The notes: generated from the sequence alone by a model not told the origin. DNA of 64,000 nt from GCA-2697345 sp045565015 (GCA_045565015.1 JBJLGD010000039.1:33107-97106); one strand, 5' to 3'. Counted from the first letter of the stretch, positions 1 through 9,165 are shown. Program-made: numbers and translations.

Positions 1-338
1 TATCTATTATCTTCGTCAATAGATGGTTGAACTGCCCAATACAATAGGGCCAATAGGCCTATCCCGGTTAGGATTAAAAGACCCCACCATCCGCTTCTAT
101 TAACATCATGTAAACGTCGTATCAAAACAGCTAGTCCAGGCAATAAAGTGGCTAGATTAAAAATAGAGTTTATAGGTGTGTTCTCCATGTCTTTTAAGAT
201 TGAACCATCCGCAATCAAGGTACATAAACCACCTATCAAAATAAATAAACACCAATACCAATATTCGGACCTTGTTGCCCGTCCTGAAAATGTTGCGTAC
301 TTATTAAAACAGCTGGAAATTGCTTGTCCAAAATTCAT
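1..338 (-). CDS. DUF805 family inner-membrane protein, 3' end cut by window edge
   Basis: Reading the minus strand from an ATG at 338 gives an open frame that runs off the left edge (112 codons visible). The start is supported by AAAGGA seven bases upstream. The product begins MNFGQAISSCFNKYATFSG, followed by RSEYWYW, a hydrophobic segment near residues 32-48, and then the hallmark PGLAVLIRRLHDVNRSGWW leading into more hydrophobic sequence and PSIDEDNR. This is the DUF805 (YhaH-like) pattern: a small multi-span membrane protein of unknown function. The stop lies outside the window. A promoter-like pair sits just upstream (362-390). Family assignment is firm; function is unknown. Confidence 0.9.
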   Translation of the reverse strand, partial: MNFGQAISSCFNKYATFSGRATRSEYWYWCLFILIGGLCTLIADGSILKDMENTPINSIFNLATLLPGLAVLIRRLHDVNRSGWWGLLILTGIGLLALLYWAVQPSIDEDNR

Positions 339-679
339 GACACGGTCCTTTACTGCTACATTCTATAGAAAAATTAAAATAATTAATCAAACTGTTGATG
401 AATAATAAAAAAAATCACTAGCTAGTTTGTTATTAAAATCATGATATAGTTACCGCAGTAAGGGAGTTAGTATTAAATAATTATTTGTAAATACTTAAAC
501 CATATAAAGGAGTTTGGTTGTTTTCCCCATCAACCTAAAGCTTTTATGTGGGATTCCTTATGGGGAATATCGTATATAAATTTGATCTTAGGCCAATCTT
601 TTAACGTCACAAAAAAACTCATATTAGAAATAGAGTCGATACCTAAGACATCACCAGTTTAGCTAGGAGCTTTAAATAT
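339..679. other. Intergenic region with hairpins and a short orphan ORF
   Basis: This 341-base gap holds no convincing gene. It contains GGTTG/CAACC arms (516-520 and 531-535) and a second pair TTCCCCAT (523-530) with ATGGGGAA (560-567), so the two hairpins are mutually exclusive. A minus-strand frame from an ATG at 622 to a stop at 530 encodes 30 residues (MSFFVTLKDWPKIKFIYDIP at its start) and stays open upstream for about a dozen codons. There is no ribosome-binding site, so it may be a gene remnant or chance. Confidence 0.4.
362..390 (-). promoter_or_regulatory. Putative sigma70-type promoter for the DUF805 gene
   Basis: On the minus strand TTGATT (385-390) and TATAGA (362-367) are separated by exactly 17 bases, and the predicted transcript start would fall about 20 bases before the DUF805 ATG. 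Seen by eye only. AT-rich sequence yields such matches by chance, but spacing and placement are good. Confidence 0.45.
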
Positions 680-1291
680 TCATATTTCAATTAGTCCAGT
701 GGGTGTTTGAATAATCGCCTTCAGCGACGAGTATTGTGATTTCCTACAAATAATTCTTGAATCATTAAACATCGAATTAATAAAAAAGGTTAATTTAGAA
801 GGATCAGGATGGGATAGGATTAGTGAGGATAACCGGTACCCGAGATCAGGTAACCTATTTGTTGGCGAAGCTGCACCTTTCCAATCAATTAAAGAAGGGG
901 CACACCCGTCCATGGGAAGTGATCCGTCTTTGGGAATTGTTAGGTTCCATTCCAAAGTGCCCCTTGATACTGAACAGATCTCTCCTGGGTAATAAGGTGT
1001 CTGTTTGAAATGTTCAGACATTCTTTTTGTTTCACAAACCCATGTGATAATCCTTGGTGAACCCGAAAAGGTATCAAGATTATACCAAAGTGGGCGATTA
1101 GGTTTGGGTGCTTGGGAATCAATAGCGATTACTTCAAAATAGCAATCACCAAGATTTAGTAATCTATTATGTGTGCCAAACTGATCGTGCGATCCCCCGT
1201 GGTCTAAAGAAACACCAAGGCTTTTTTCACTAAAAGATAGACCTGTAGACAAGTTCTCTGCAGCTAAAACAATATGATCAATTTTTAACAC
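680..1291 (-). CDS. Glyoxalase-like (VOC superfamily) protein
   Basis: A 203-residue protein beginning MLKIDHIVLAAENL, the typical first strand of a vicinal-oxygen-chelate fold, with a Glyoxalase_3-like layout: FGTHNRLLNLGDCYFEVI early, then a central WNLTIPKDGS stretch and a C-terminal LKAIIQTPTGLIEI strand. Members of this group are soluble cytoplasmic proteins; most have no known substrate and many lack glyoxalase I activity. I cannot assign metal ligands with confidence. It is separated by about 170 bases from the secreted protein upstream on the same strand, so co-transcription is possible but not shown. No neighbour indicates a substrate. Confidence 0.75.
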   Translation of the reverse strand: MLKIDHIVLAAENLSTGLSFSEKSLGVSLDHGGSHDQFGTHNRLLNLGDCYFEVIAIDSQAPKPNRPLWYNLDTFSGSPRIITWVCETKRMSEHFKQTPYYPGEICSVSRGTLEWNLTIPKDGSLPMDGCAPSLIDWKGAASPTNRLPDLGYRLSSLILSHPDPSKLTFFINSMFNDSRIICRKSQYSSLKAIIQTPTGLIEI

Positions 1292-1462
1292 ACCATCCTA
1301 CTATAATTTTTTAGTCTTAGCTTCAATCGTCCAGCCATCGTAAAAGTACCACTAAACCTTTTTGCTGAACTGAGAGTATCTACCAGTGTGGTCAGACTTT
1401 AGTATGGAAGTAGTCGATAAGACTATTTTGATGAGTAATTTTGGGTTTTGAAGAGGTTGAGA

Positions 1463-2467
1463 TTAATTCTCGTCAAGAAAATTAAGTCCTTCATTCTTGT
1501 TTTGGAAAAATTTCAAAGGAACGATACTGGAACCAAAATTTGACAGATCAAAAAATCCATAAACGCCATAAGACATATCCCACCCCATTGAACCACCTGA
1601 GTAATCACCCACACCTATTAAATAACCCTTATTGCATTTAACACCTATATTGGGCGCCAAATCTGAACATCTCTTATCACTAATTGTTCCAATAATTTGA
1701 TACGAATATTCGACATCGTATCCATCAGGCGAGTCTTTAATCCAGACTGTGCCATTTCGATCTTCAAAGTCAAAATTTGCTGGGGAGCATCGCTCTAGTT
1801 GTGCTGCCAAAGAGATTTTCTCGCATTTACCATCACTGGAACACCAACTTGGTCTTATGGGGGCAAAATTGGAAATTGAACTACCCATAAATAGTCCTGG
1901 ATTTTTGAAAAATTGTCCTAATTCTTTGATCTCAAAAACTTCAGCAAATTCCTCAAAATTGTCACCTGACATCCATGGGCGATTGAAACAAAACGGGTGA
2001 ACCATCGTTTCATTGATTGTCCATCCTAATAATGGGTTATCAGGGATCTCTAGCGCCGCACCATTTATGGAAAAAATTGTCCACCCATCATCTGCCTTAT
2101 TGTACCAAATCAATCCATTACCCAGCATGAAACCACGCCATCCAATAGGTGAACAGGGCGCATTGTCTCCCAGCACCTGTGATATCCATTCTTCATCAAA
2201 CACTTCTTTGAAGGTCTTGTTTGCAACAAATTCTTTTCTTGGACCATTTTGTAATTCGCCTTGGACCAGCGAAAAAACTCCAGACAGGTCTTCATTGGAA
2301 ACTAAACTTTGAACTTTCAACCCAAAGGCATAAGCGTCTTCCGGTGTATAGTAATTTTGCCAGAAATCTGCATAGTCCTTGTCTTCTTTACTGCATTCAT
2401 TCGCCATTACCGGCGAAACCAACAAAACAAAAAAACAAATCAAAAATGAATATCTACCAAATCCCAT
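1463..2467 (-). CDS. Secreted cysteine-containing protein of unknown function
   Basis: A 334-residue protein that I do not recognise. Residues 1-22 form a clear Sec signal peptide (basic FGRYSF start, hydrophobic core, likely cut after SPVMA). The mature part has eight cysteines, an even number consistent with disulfide bonding in the periplasm or outside the cell, and is rich in aromatic residues and glycine (GWRGFMLGNGLIWY, the FCFNRPW region, GDYSGGSMGWDMSYGVYGFF). No transmembrane helix follows the signal peptide and no enzyme motif stands out. Its flanks (glyoxalase-like gene downstream, glmS upstream) give no functional hint. It sits in the most accessory-looking part of the window. Confidence 0.7.
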   Translation of the reverse strand: MGFGRYSFLICFFVLLVSPVMANECSKEDKDYADFWQNYYTPEDAYAFGLKVQSLVSNEDLSGVFSLVQGELQNGPRKEFVANKTFKEVFDEEWISQVLGDNAPCSPIGWRGFMLGNGLIWYNKADDGWTIFSINGAALEIPDNPLLGWTINETMVHPFCFNRPWMSGDNFEEFAEVFEIKELGQFFKNPGLFMGSSISNFAPIRPSWCSSDGKCEKISLAAQLERCSPANFDFEDRNGTVWIKDSPDGYDVEYSYQIIGTISDKRCSDLAPNIGVKCNKGYLIGVGDYSGGSMGWDMSYGVYGFFDLSNFGSSIVPLKFFQNKNEGLNFLDEN

Positions 2468-2539
2468 TGCTAAAACATTCCTCCAAAACTACTAATCACA
2501 ATCCCAAGAATTTATTTTTTATTTGATAAATTCAATATT

Positions 2540-4366
2540 TTATTCGACTGTAACAGATTTTGCTAAATTTCTTGGTTGATCAACGTCGGTTCCTTTAGCT
2601 ATCGCAGTATAATAGGCTAGCAATTGAAGTGGTATGGCATATAGAATTGGAGCAAATAGAGTTGCAGCTTTCGGCATGTTAACAACTTTCCATGGATTAT
2701 GCACAGGTTCATTATAGTCATCATTATCAGTTAACATAAGTACTTTACCTCCCCGAGCTATTACTTCATGCATGTTGGAAACTGTTTTCTCAAATAACTC
2801 ATCATTCGGTGCAATAACGACCACAGGAACCTTATTGTCTACTAACGCGATAGGGCCATGCTTTAACTCTCCCGATGCATATCCCTCGGCATGTATATAA
2901 CTAATTTCTTTGAGTTTTAGGGCTCCTTCTAAAGCCAAAGGGTACATTGGTCCTCTACCAATAAATAAGATATCTGAAACTTTCGAAAGTTTTAGAGATA
3001 TTTTTTTTATAAGTGGTGCCATATCTAGAGCGTTATTTTGACAGCTAGGTATATGCCGAATTTCTGCTAAATATTTTTGTAACCCGTGATGTGATACTTG
3101 TTTCCTATCTAACGCAGTTTTTAAGCTCAAAATAGCTAAAATAGCTAGCTGGTTTGTAAAACCTTTGGTGGAAGCCACACTTATTTCTGGGCCAGCAAGT
3201 ATTGGTATAATCATGTCACTCTCTCTGGCAATTGAGCTCTCAGGAACATTTACAATAGAAATAATTTTTTCAACTTTCCCGCGACAATATCTAAGTGCTG
3301 CCAAAGTGTCCGCGGTTTCACCTGATTGACTTACAAATATGGCTAATGTATTTTTATCAATTGGAGGGCTTCGATATCGAAATTCGGATGCCATATCGAC
3401 ATCTATCGGTATACCAGCGATCTTTTCGAACCAATACTTAGCAGTTAAACATGCTAAATAAGCTGTCCCACAAGCAACAATTGTAATTCTTTGCATTTTC
3501 GCTAAATGAATTTCTTGAGTGTCCAGGACAATAGACATCCCATCTTCTGAGATGTATCGTCCAATTATTCTTGATAATGCCTCGGGTTGTTCAAATATTT
3601 CTTTAAGCATAAAATGTTTAAAACCATCTTTCCCAGTGTCTACTTGACTTGGATTAACCGTAGTAATTTCACGCTCTACAATATTGCCCAGGTGATTTTT
3701 TATTTTAATTCCTTTTCGTTTTATTTCGGCGTAATCACCTTCTTCTAAATATGAGATTTTATCTGTCAGCGAAGAGAGGGCAATCGCATCAGAACCAACA
3801 AACATTTCACCATTCCCATAACCGATCGCTAAAGGAGACCCTTTTTTGACCGCAATCATTAAGTCATCCTCACCGGAAAAAAGGAAGCATAAGGCAAACG
3901 CCCCTTTTAAAAGAGGAATAGTTTTTTCAACGGCGGCTATTGGGGTAAGGCTTTTCCCAATGTAGCTATTAACCAATTGAGAAATAACCTCAGTATCTGT
4001 ATCAGATTCAAAGATTACGCCTTTTGCGAGTAATTCCGCTCGAAGTTCAAAAAAATTTTCTATAATACCATTATGCACTACGGCTACGGACGTTCCTGAT
4101 TGATGCGGATGTGAGTTATTAACTGTGGGTGCTCCATGAGTTGCCCAGCGCGTATGGCCGATACCTGAGCTTCCAGATAGAGGTTCGTTTGCTAGCAATT
4201 CAGAAAGTTTGGAAAGTTTTCCAACTGCTCTTCTTCTGATGAGCATTCCATTATCTATAGTCGCGATTCCAGCGCTATCATAGCCCCGATACTCTAAGCG
4301 TTTTAAGACCTCTAAAAGGTATGGAGAGACTTCTTTATTACCAAGAATTCCAACGATACCACACAT
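2540..4366 (-). CDS. glmS: Glutamine--fructose-6-phosphate aminotransferase (isomerizing)
   Basis: GlmS makes glucosamine-6-phosphate from fructose-6-phosphate and glutamine, the entry step to UDP-GlcNAc for peptidoglycan and lipopolysaccharide. At 608 residues it is the usual length. The N-terminus MCGIVGILGN supplies the nucleophilic Cys after Met removal; RYGDSAG-type and RWATHGAP motifs mark the class II glutaminase domain (about 1-220). Two SIS sugar-isomerase domains follow (about 285-425 and 455-600; SQSGETADTLAAL, STKGFTNQL, EGALKLKEISYIHAEG), and the terminal DQPRNLAKSVTVE is the conserved end. It starts directly after the glmU stop, so the two form an operon. No glmS ribozyme is present, as expected outside Gram-positives. 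Confidence 0.97.
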   Translation of the reverse strand: MCGIVGILGNKEVSPYLLEVLKRLEYRGYDSAGIATIDNGMLIRRRAVGKLSKLSELLANEPLSGSSGIGHTRWATHGAPTVNNSHPHQSGTSVAVVHNGIIENFFELRAELLAKGVIFESDTDTEVISQLVNSYIGKSLTPIAAVEKTIPLLKGAFALCFLFSGEDDLMIAVKKGSPLAIGYGNGEMFVGSDAIALSSLTDKISYLEEGDYAEIKRKGIKIKNHLGNIVEREITTVNPSQVDTGKDGFKHFMLKEIFEQPEALSRIIGRYISEDGMSIVLDTQEIHLAKMQRITIVACGTAYLACLTAKYWFEKIAGIPIDVDMASEFRYRSPPIDKNTLAIFVSQSGETADTLAALRYCRGKVEKIISIVNVPESSIARESDMIIPILAGPEISVASTKGFTNQLAILAILSLKTALDRKQVSHHGLQKYLAEIRHIPSCQNNALDMAPLIKKISLKLSKVSDILFIGRGPMYPLALEGALKLKEISYIHAEGYASGELKHGPIALVDNKVPVVVIAPNDELFEKTVSNMHEVIARGGKVLMLTDNDDYNEPVHNPWKVVNMPKAATLFAPILYAIPLQLLAYYTAIAKGTDVDQPRNLAKSVTVE

Positions 4367-5716
4367 TTAAGGATCTTTTCTTTTCTTTTTAGATTTTAAA
4401 AGCTTCATAAGTTTATTTGCATATCCAGTTTTATTCTCTTGCTTTGTCCGTCCAATAGCTAGATCGCCTTGCGGGATATCTTTAGTCACAATTGTACCCG
4501 TTGCAGTCATAGATTGATTTCCAACAGCCACTGGAGCAACTAGTAAGGTATTTGATCCCAGAAAGACTTCGTCACCAATTTTTGTACGGTGTTTATTTGC
4601 GCCATCATAGTTGCATGTGATCGTTCCCGCTCCGATATTTGAATTCTCTCCAATTGAAGTGTCTCCAATATAAGATAGGTGATTCACTTTTGAACCTTGG
4701 CTAACTATAGAATTCTTAACTTCAACAAAATTGCCAATTCTGACATTTTCACTTAGCTCAGTTCCAGGTCTTAACCGTGCAAATGGGCCCACCTGTGAAC
4801 CTTGAGAAATATGGCAACCCTCAAGATGGCAGAATGGCAATATTTTAGCTCCACTCTCTACGGTTACCCCAGGACCAAAGACTACATTTGGGCCTATATA
4901 AACATCTCTTCCTATTTCTGTGTCAAATGAGAAATAAATAGTTTCGGGTTGAATTAGAGTGGCGCCATTTTCTACCGCTAATTTCCGTATCTTTTCTTGA
5001 AAAACTTTTTCTGCGTGAGAGAGTTCTAAACGGGTATTAATGCCTACTGTTTCATGCTCTTCACAAATTACTGTTTTTATGGAGTAGTTTTGTGCGTATG
5101 CCAATGCCACAATGTCTGTTAAGTAATATTCTTTATTCACATTTTTATTTGTAATCTTATTGAGTAACTCAAAAAGTAGATCATTATCTACGCATATTAC
5201 TCCAGAGTTACATAGTTTAATATTTAACTCATCAATGCTCGCATCCTTGGCCTCGACGATACGAATTAATTCTCCGTTATCTACTATTAATCGACCATAA
5301 TTATTTGGGTTTTCACTATTAAATGATAGGACCACCATATCTGTATTTTTTTCTTTCATAGCCAGTATGTCTGCATAAGTATCTGCAGTGATGAAAGGTA
5401 CATCGCCATACACTATGAGTGTGCTTCCTTTAAAGTCCTTGAGATGAGATCTGGTGCAATTGACCGCGTGACCAGTTCCTTTTTGTATTTTTTGCTTTGC
5501 AAAAGTAACTTCTGGTTCGAACTGAGTAACTTTATTTTCAACTTCTGTAGCACCGTGTCCAGTAACAATAACAATCTTTTGTGGTTCCAAGTTTTTTACA
5601 GTGTTAAGGACATGTGTAATAAGAGGGGCGCCCGCTATTTCATGGAGGACCTTTGGAAGGTCCGAGTCCATTCTCTTACCCATACCAGCGGCTAATACTA
5701 TTATTGCAGTTTCCAT
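4367..5716 (-). CDS. glmU: Bifunctional GlcNAc-1-P uridylyltransferase / GlcN-1-P acetyltransferase
   Basis: GlmU acetylates glucosamine-1-phosphate and then uridylylates it to UDP-GlcNAc. The N-terminal nucleotidyltransferase is shown by LAAGMGKRMDSDLPKVLHEI and YGDVPF, and the C-terminal half is a left-handed beta-helix of hexapeptide repeats with RLRPGTELSENVRIGNFVE and TCNYDGANKHRT, the acetyltransferase site. I start it at the ATG giving METAIIVLAAGMG (449 aa). A TTG 24 bases further upstream (5740) is also in frame and has AAAAGGG next to it, but adds residues not usual in the family. It is the promoter-proximal gene of glmU-glmS and is divergent from the phosphatase gene. Confidence 0.95.
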   Translation of the reverse strand: METAIIVLAAGMGKRMDSDLPKVLHEIAGAPLITHVLNTVKNLEPQKIVIVTGHGATEVENKVTQFEPEVTFAKQKIQKGTGHAVNCTRSHLKDFKGSTLIVYGDVPFITADTYADILAMKEKNTDMVVLSFNSENPNNYGRLIVDNGELIRIVEAKDASIDELNIKLCNSGVICVDNDLLFELLNKITNKNVNKEYYLTDIVALAYAQNYSIKTVICEEHETVGINTRLELSHAEKVFQEKIRKLAVENGATLIQPETIYFSFDTEIGRDVYIGPNVVFGPGVTVESGAKILPFCHLEGCHISQGSQVGPFARLRPGTELSENVRIGNFVEVKNSIVSQGSKVNHLSYIGDTSIGENSNIGAGTITCNYDGANKHRTKIGDEVFLGSNTLLVAPVAVGNQSMTATGTIVTKDIPQGDLAIGRTKQENKTGYANKLMKLLKSKKKRKDP

Positions 5717-5839
5717 TTTTACAATCTTTCTTATAGTCAACCCTTTTCATAGTTGTCTTGAGCCAGGTTGCAAGTATTGTTATGTAACTTCTAATTTCAG
5801 CATATTACAGTTCACCTAAAAGATAGAATGGAAAAGTAA

Positions 5840-6505
5840 ATGAAAACAGTTATTTTTGATTTAGATGGTACACTGGCCGATACTAGTGCGGATTTATTAA
5901 ATGCTGCTAACAAGTGCTTTGAGGCACTTGGTTATAAGTCATCTCTAAATCTTATTGATCATGCACATATCGCGTTAAGAGGAGGAAGAGCTTTACTCAA
6001 AAAAGGATACGATTTAGAAAAAATATCATATACTGAAGATGATGTAAGCAAACAATATCCATTATTTTTAGATATCTATGAGAAAAATATCAGCACCAAG
6101 ACATTTTTCTACCCAGGGGTAAGAAGAGCACTTAAGATATTAAAACAAGCCGATTTCAAACTAGGTATATGTACGAATAAGCCAGCATATTTAGCAGAAA
6201 AATTAATGTCTGATTTGAATTTTAGAGCTGAATTCTGTTCCCTAGTTGGTTCGGACTCAATACCATTCAAAAAACCTCACCCTGAACATTATTTTGAATC
6301 TGTCAGAAGATGTGGAGGAGATATAGAAAAGTCTTTATTGGTTGGTGACACAATTACTGATTATGATACAGCTCGTGCTGCTGGCGTACCAATTATACTA
6401 GTTGATTTTGGTCCGGGACGGCATAATATCAAAGGTTTAAAACCTGATGCATTTTTATCCGATTACCGTGACCTATTTAATATCTGTAAAGATTTAATAA
6501 GTTAA
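5840..6505 (+). CDS. gph: Phosphoglycolate phosphatase-like HAD hydrolase
   Basis: A 221-residue HAD-superfamily phosphatase. Motif I is MKTVIFDLDGTLADT with the nucleophilic Asp, motif II is the GICTNKP segment, the motif III Lys lies in PFKKPHPEHY, and motif IV is VGDTITDYDTARAAG; a helical cap occupies about residues 18-85. Family members of this type hydrolyse 2-phosphoglycolate to glycolate, clearing the product of DNA-end repair or oxygenase reactions, and in alphaproteobacteria the gene often lies divergently next to glmU-glmS as here. Substrate is inferred; other phosphosugar substrates are possible. Its stop overlaps that of the convergent MmgE/PrpD gene by four bases. Confidence 0.85.
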   Translation: MKTVIFDLDGTLADTSADLLNAANKCFEALGYKSSLNLIDHAHIALRGGRALLKKGYDLEKISYTEDDVSKQYPLFLDIYEKNISTKTFFYPGVRRALKILKQADFKLGICTNKPAYLAEKLMSDLNFRAEFCSLVGSDSIPFKKPHPEHYFESVRRCGGDIEKSLLVGDTITDYDTARAAGVPIILVDFGPGRHNIKGLKPDAFLSDYRDLFNICKDLIS

Positions 6506-7824
6506 ATTTCACTCATTATTAGTTTTTTCAGATTACTAATTGGTTCATTATGAAGATTATTTATGCACTCTAGGATTTTTTCAGACCGCTCTTCTCCTAA
6601 AATTGGATAACAAATAGATTTATATTTCTCTGTGATCTCATCCTTTGATGGGGGGCTTTCATGATCCCATTTAGGGGTCTCCCAGTCGCTCAAATAAACC
6701 TGACCTGATTGAAGTACTATTTTTACTTGCGCGATACGCATTTCGGGAAAGGCAGTATTGGCGTTATGATCTTCTAACATTTTTGTTAGTTGGGATAGTC
6801 GCATTATCTCTTTATTATTCAATTGCCCATCATCTAAATCAAAAGGTGAGATATAACCTTTCGCTAGGGCTATAGCCAAAGGAAAAGAGGTTGAATACTG
6901 AGCTTCTTCAGTAGTTTCCGGTTTATTTGTTGCCAACCTCACGGCTTCATGGAAAGTTTTGATCTCTATTTCTTTAATATCTCCAGACTTAATATCATGT
7001 CTTTTACGAAGCTTTAATGCCGCTTCAATGGGAGCATGTGCCCATCTACAAACAGGGTATGGCTTAAAGTATTGTTCCATAATTCGCCATCTGTTTCCTA
7101 AGTCACCCCACCAGTTTGTTTCAGGTTTATCTGTCAAAGTTGTTGCCGGAGAGCCAGTAAAGCCATCTTTAGCCAAAAGTGCAGCTGAAACTCCTGCCAT
7201 ACTTCCCCAACCCGAACCGTCTTTCACCATTGTTGGGTAATCAATTTCTCGCATCATTTGACTACGGGGGCCATGATATTCCGCTATACCCAATGCGTGT
7301 TCAGACTGTATTTGACTGAGGTTCAATAGTCTTGAACCAATTCCTGCTACTGCAACACTCATCCATGCACCAGAAGTATGATAGTCATTAACTGTTTCAT
7401 GAAGAATGCCGCCAAGACGGGAGCCAAATTCATAACCTAAAATCATCGCCTCTAGGAAAGCTGTCCCTGAAGAATCTTCAGATATTAGTGGCATTATTCC
7501 TGGTAGCAATGCACAACCGATATGCCCTTTTGCGGGGTTAAATCCATCGTGGCCGTCTAAAGCATCAATCGTGATTCCACCGGCCAATGCAGACCCAACA
7601 GGACTCGCCGTTTTACCGCTAAATAGAATTGAGGATGACCCCCCAAACTGTTGCGCTGCATGATTACATATGATTTTAGACATTTTTGTTTTAGATCCAC
7701 CGGCTGCTATCCCTATCAAGTCTAAAATACAAAGCTTTGCCCTTGAAACTACTTCTTCCGGAGTATTTTTTAAATTGTATTCATGCAGGTAGTCTAACGT
7801 ACTTTTTGTTTGTAATTTTAACAT
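6502..7824 (-). CDS. MmgE/PrpD family protein
   Basis: A 440-residue MmgE/PrpD-fold protein (2-methylcitrate dehydratase superfamily). It shows the all-helical N-terminal domain with RAKLCILDLIGIAAGG, the segment NGxxxHxxDxDD-like GGITIDALDGHDGFNPAKGH, YHTSGAWMSVAVAG, and the FKPYPVCRWAHAPIEAALKL stretch typical of the family. PrpD dehydrates 2-methylcitrate in propionate catabolism, but no prpB or prpC is nearby and many MmgE/PrpD proteins have other or unknown substrates, including itaconate-like acids. It is transcribed away from the DegT gene and could be functionally paired with it. The specific reaction is unassigned. Confidence 0.85.
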   Translation of the reverse strand: MLKLQTKSTLDYLHEYNLKNTPEEVVSRAKLCILDLIGIAAGGSKTKMSKIICNHAAQQFGGSSSILFSGKTASPVGSALAGGITIDALDGHDGFNPAKGHIGCALLPGIMPLISEDSSGTAFLEAMILGYEFGSRLGGILHETVNDYHTSGAWMSVAVAGIGSRLLNLSQIQSEHALGIAEYHGPRSQMMREIDYPTMVKDGSGWGSMAGVSAALLAKDGFTGSPATTLTDKPETNWWGDLGNRWRIMEQYFKPYPVCRWAHAPIEAALKLRKRHDIKSGDIKEIEIKTFHEAVRLATNKPETTEEAQYSTSFPLAIALAKGYISPFDLDDGQLNNKEIMRLSQLTKMLEDHNANTAFPEMRIAQVKIVLQSGQVYLSDWETPKWDHESPPSKDEITEKYKSICYPILGEERSEKILECINNLHNEPISNLKKLIMSEI

Positions 7825-7900
7825 ATCTGAGAGAACCCTAATTTACTTATGGCCCATTATATTCTTTTTTGTTACTTGAGTGTAACAGTTTGCGACATAT

Positions 7901-7904
7901 GAGG
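7901..7904 (+). promoter_or_regulatory. Ribosome-binding site that fixes the DegT start
   Basis: GAGG lies six bases before the ATG at 7911. The longer in-frame reading that starts at a TTG at 7869 has no such site and adds residues not typical of the family, so 7911 is taken as the start. Confidence 0.65.
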
Positions 7905-7910
7905 TACCAA

Positions 7911-9110
7911 ATGGATGAAATTTTTAATGGCAGCTTTACTCAACAAGAGCCCATCTCAGAGGTCGCTATTGAGGCTGCACTAAAAACCTTACGCTCTGGA
8001 AGGTTGCACAGGTATAACACTATCGAGGGGGAAATTGATGAAACATCTTTATTAGAAGTCGAATTTGCCGAATTAATGGGAACAAAATTTGCCTTAGCAG
8101 TAACTTCAGGCGGTTACGCGATGGGATGTGCTTTGAGGGCTGTTGGTGTTAAAAAAGATGATCTCGTTTTGTCTAACGCCTTTACATTAGCACCAGTTCC
8201 TGGTGCCATTGATGGGGTTGGAGCTAAACCAGTTTTTGTGGAAACTACAGAAAATTTAAAAATAGACCTAGATGATTTAGAACGAAAAATTAATATTTCA
8301 GGCTCTAAGTTTTTATTACTATCTCATATGCGAGGGCATATATGTGATATGGATAGTCTCATGAGAAAATGTAATAAATATAACGTTAAAGTTATTGAAG
8401 ATTGTGCTCATACGATGGGAGCATTTTGGGGTAAGACGCCCTCGGGTCGACATGGAGCTGTTGGATGTTACTCATGCCAAACATATAAACATATTAATTC
8501 TGGTGAGGGTGGATTTCTGGTAACTGACGACGAGGAAATTATTGCTCGAGCAATAATTTTATCTGGGTCTTACATGCTTTACGAGAAACATAGATCTGCT
8601 CCAGACGCCACTATCTTTGAAAAAATAAAACTTGAGACACCTAATATATCGGGCCGAATGGACAATCTAAGAGCTGCGATACTTCGCCCTCAGCTAAATG
8701 AATTAGATGATAAAGTTAAACGGTGGAATAAGCGTTACCGAATAATAGAAGAGGGGATCAGAAATATACCAAGTATAAAAGTTGTTGAAAGGCAAGATCA
8801 GGAGAAATTTGTTGGCTCGTCAATACAGTTTCTAATGCCATCATTAAGTAGAGATGACATTGAAAGGTTCGTAGATGGCTGCGTTGAAAGGGGAGTTGAA
8901 TTAAAATGGTTTGGTGCGACGTCACCAAAGGCATTCACTTCAAAATACGATAGTTGGAAATATATTGATCCACAAATCTTAGAGCAAACTGATAGTGTCT
9001 TATCCGGTCTTTTAGATATGCGATTACCTTTAACTTTTACGTTAGAGGATTGTGAACTTGTCGCTAGAATTATATCTAGCGAGGCTATAAAACTTACGAA
9101 GTTGAATTGA
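7911..9110 (+). CDS. DegT/DnrJ/EryC1-type PLP-dependent aminotransferase
   Basis: A 399-residue fold-type I PLP enzyme of the DegT/ArnB group. Seen in order: the N-terminal substrate-site region, VTSGGYAMGCALRAVG (phosphate-binding turn), VIEDCAHTMGA with the Asp that contacts the PLP nitrogen, and CQTYKHINSGEGG with Lys193 as the expected Schiff-base lysine. Family members transaminate ketosugars or related keto compounds; some act on small non-sugar ketones. No sugar-nucleotide genes are near, so the substrate is unknown. It lies 73 bases upstream of the isovaleryl-CoA dehydrogenase gene on the same strand, but a promoter-like element for the latter lies in the gap, so linkage to leucine catabolism is not established. 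Confidence 0.85.
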   Translation: MDEIFNGSFTQQEPISEVAIEAALKTLRSGRLHRYNTIEGEIDETSLLEVEFAELMGTKFALAVTSGGYAMGCALRAVGVKKDDLVLSNAFTLAPVPGAIDGVGAKPVFVETTENLKIDLDDLERKINISGSKFLLLSHMRGHICDMDSLMRKCNKYNVKVIEDCAHTMGAFWGKTPSGRHGAVGCYSCQTYKHINSGEGGFLVTDDEEIIARAIILSGSYMLYEKHRSAPDATIFEKIKLETPNISGRMDNLRAAILRPQLNELDDKVKRWNKRYRIIEEGIRNIPSIKVVERQDQEKFVGSSIQFLMPSLSRDDIERFVDGCVERGVELKWFGATSPKAFTSKYDSWKYIDPQILEQTDSVLSGLLDMRLPLTFTLEDCELVARIISSEAIKLTKLN

Positions 9111-9165
9111 GTTTAGTAAAAAGCTAGACTTTTTTCAAAAATTTGTGTAAATGAACAAATGTTCA
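9102..9165 (+). promoter_or_regulatory. Putative promoter and dyad operator of the leucine-catabolism cluster
   Basis: TTGAAT (9102-9107) and TAGACT (9125-9130) are spaced by 17 bases. Downstream, 9152-9165 reads TGAACA-AA-TGTTCA, a perfect inverted repeat with six-base arms, placed about 15-28 bases after the predicted transcript start and before the ivd ATG at 9184. This is where a repressor would block transcription. No regulator gene is present nearby to match it to. Promoter and operator are inferred from sequence alone. Confidence 0.4.

Noticed and set aside
148..405. Plus-strand 85-residue open frame at the left edge
   Set aside because: It is antisense to the DUF805 gene, whose minus-strand product carries clear family motifs and a ribosome-binding site.
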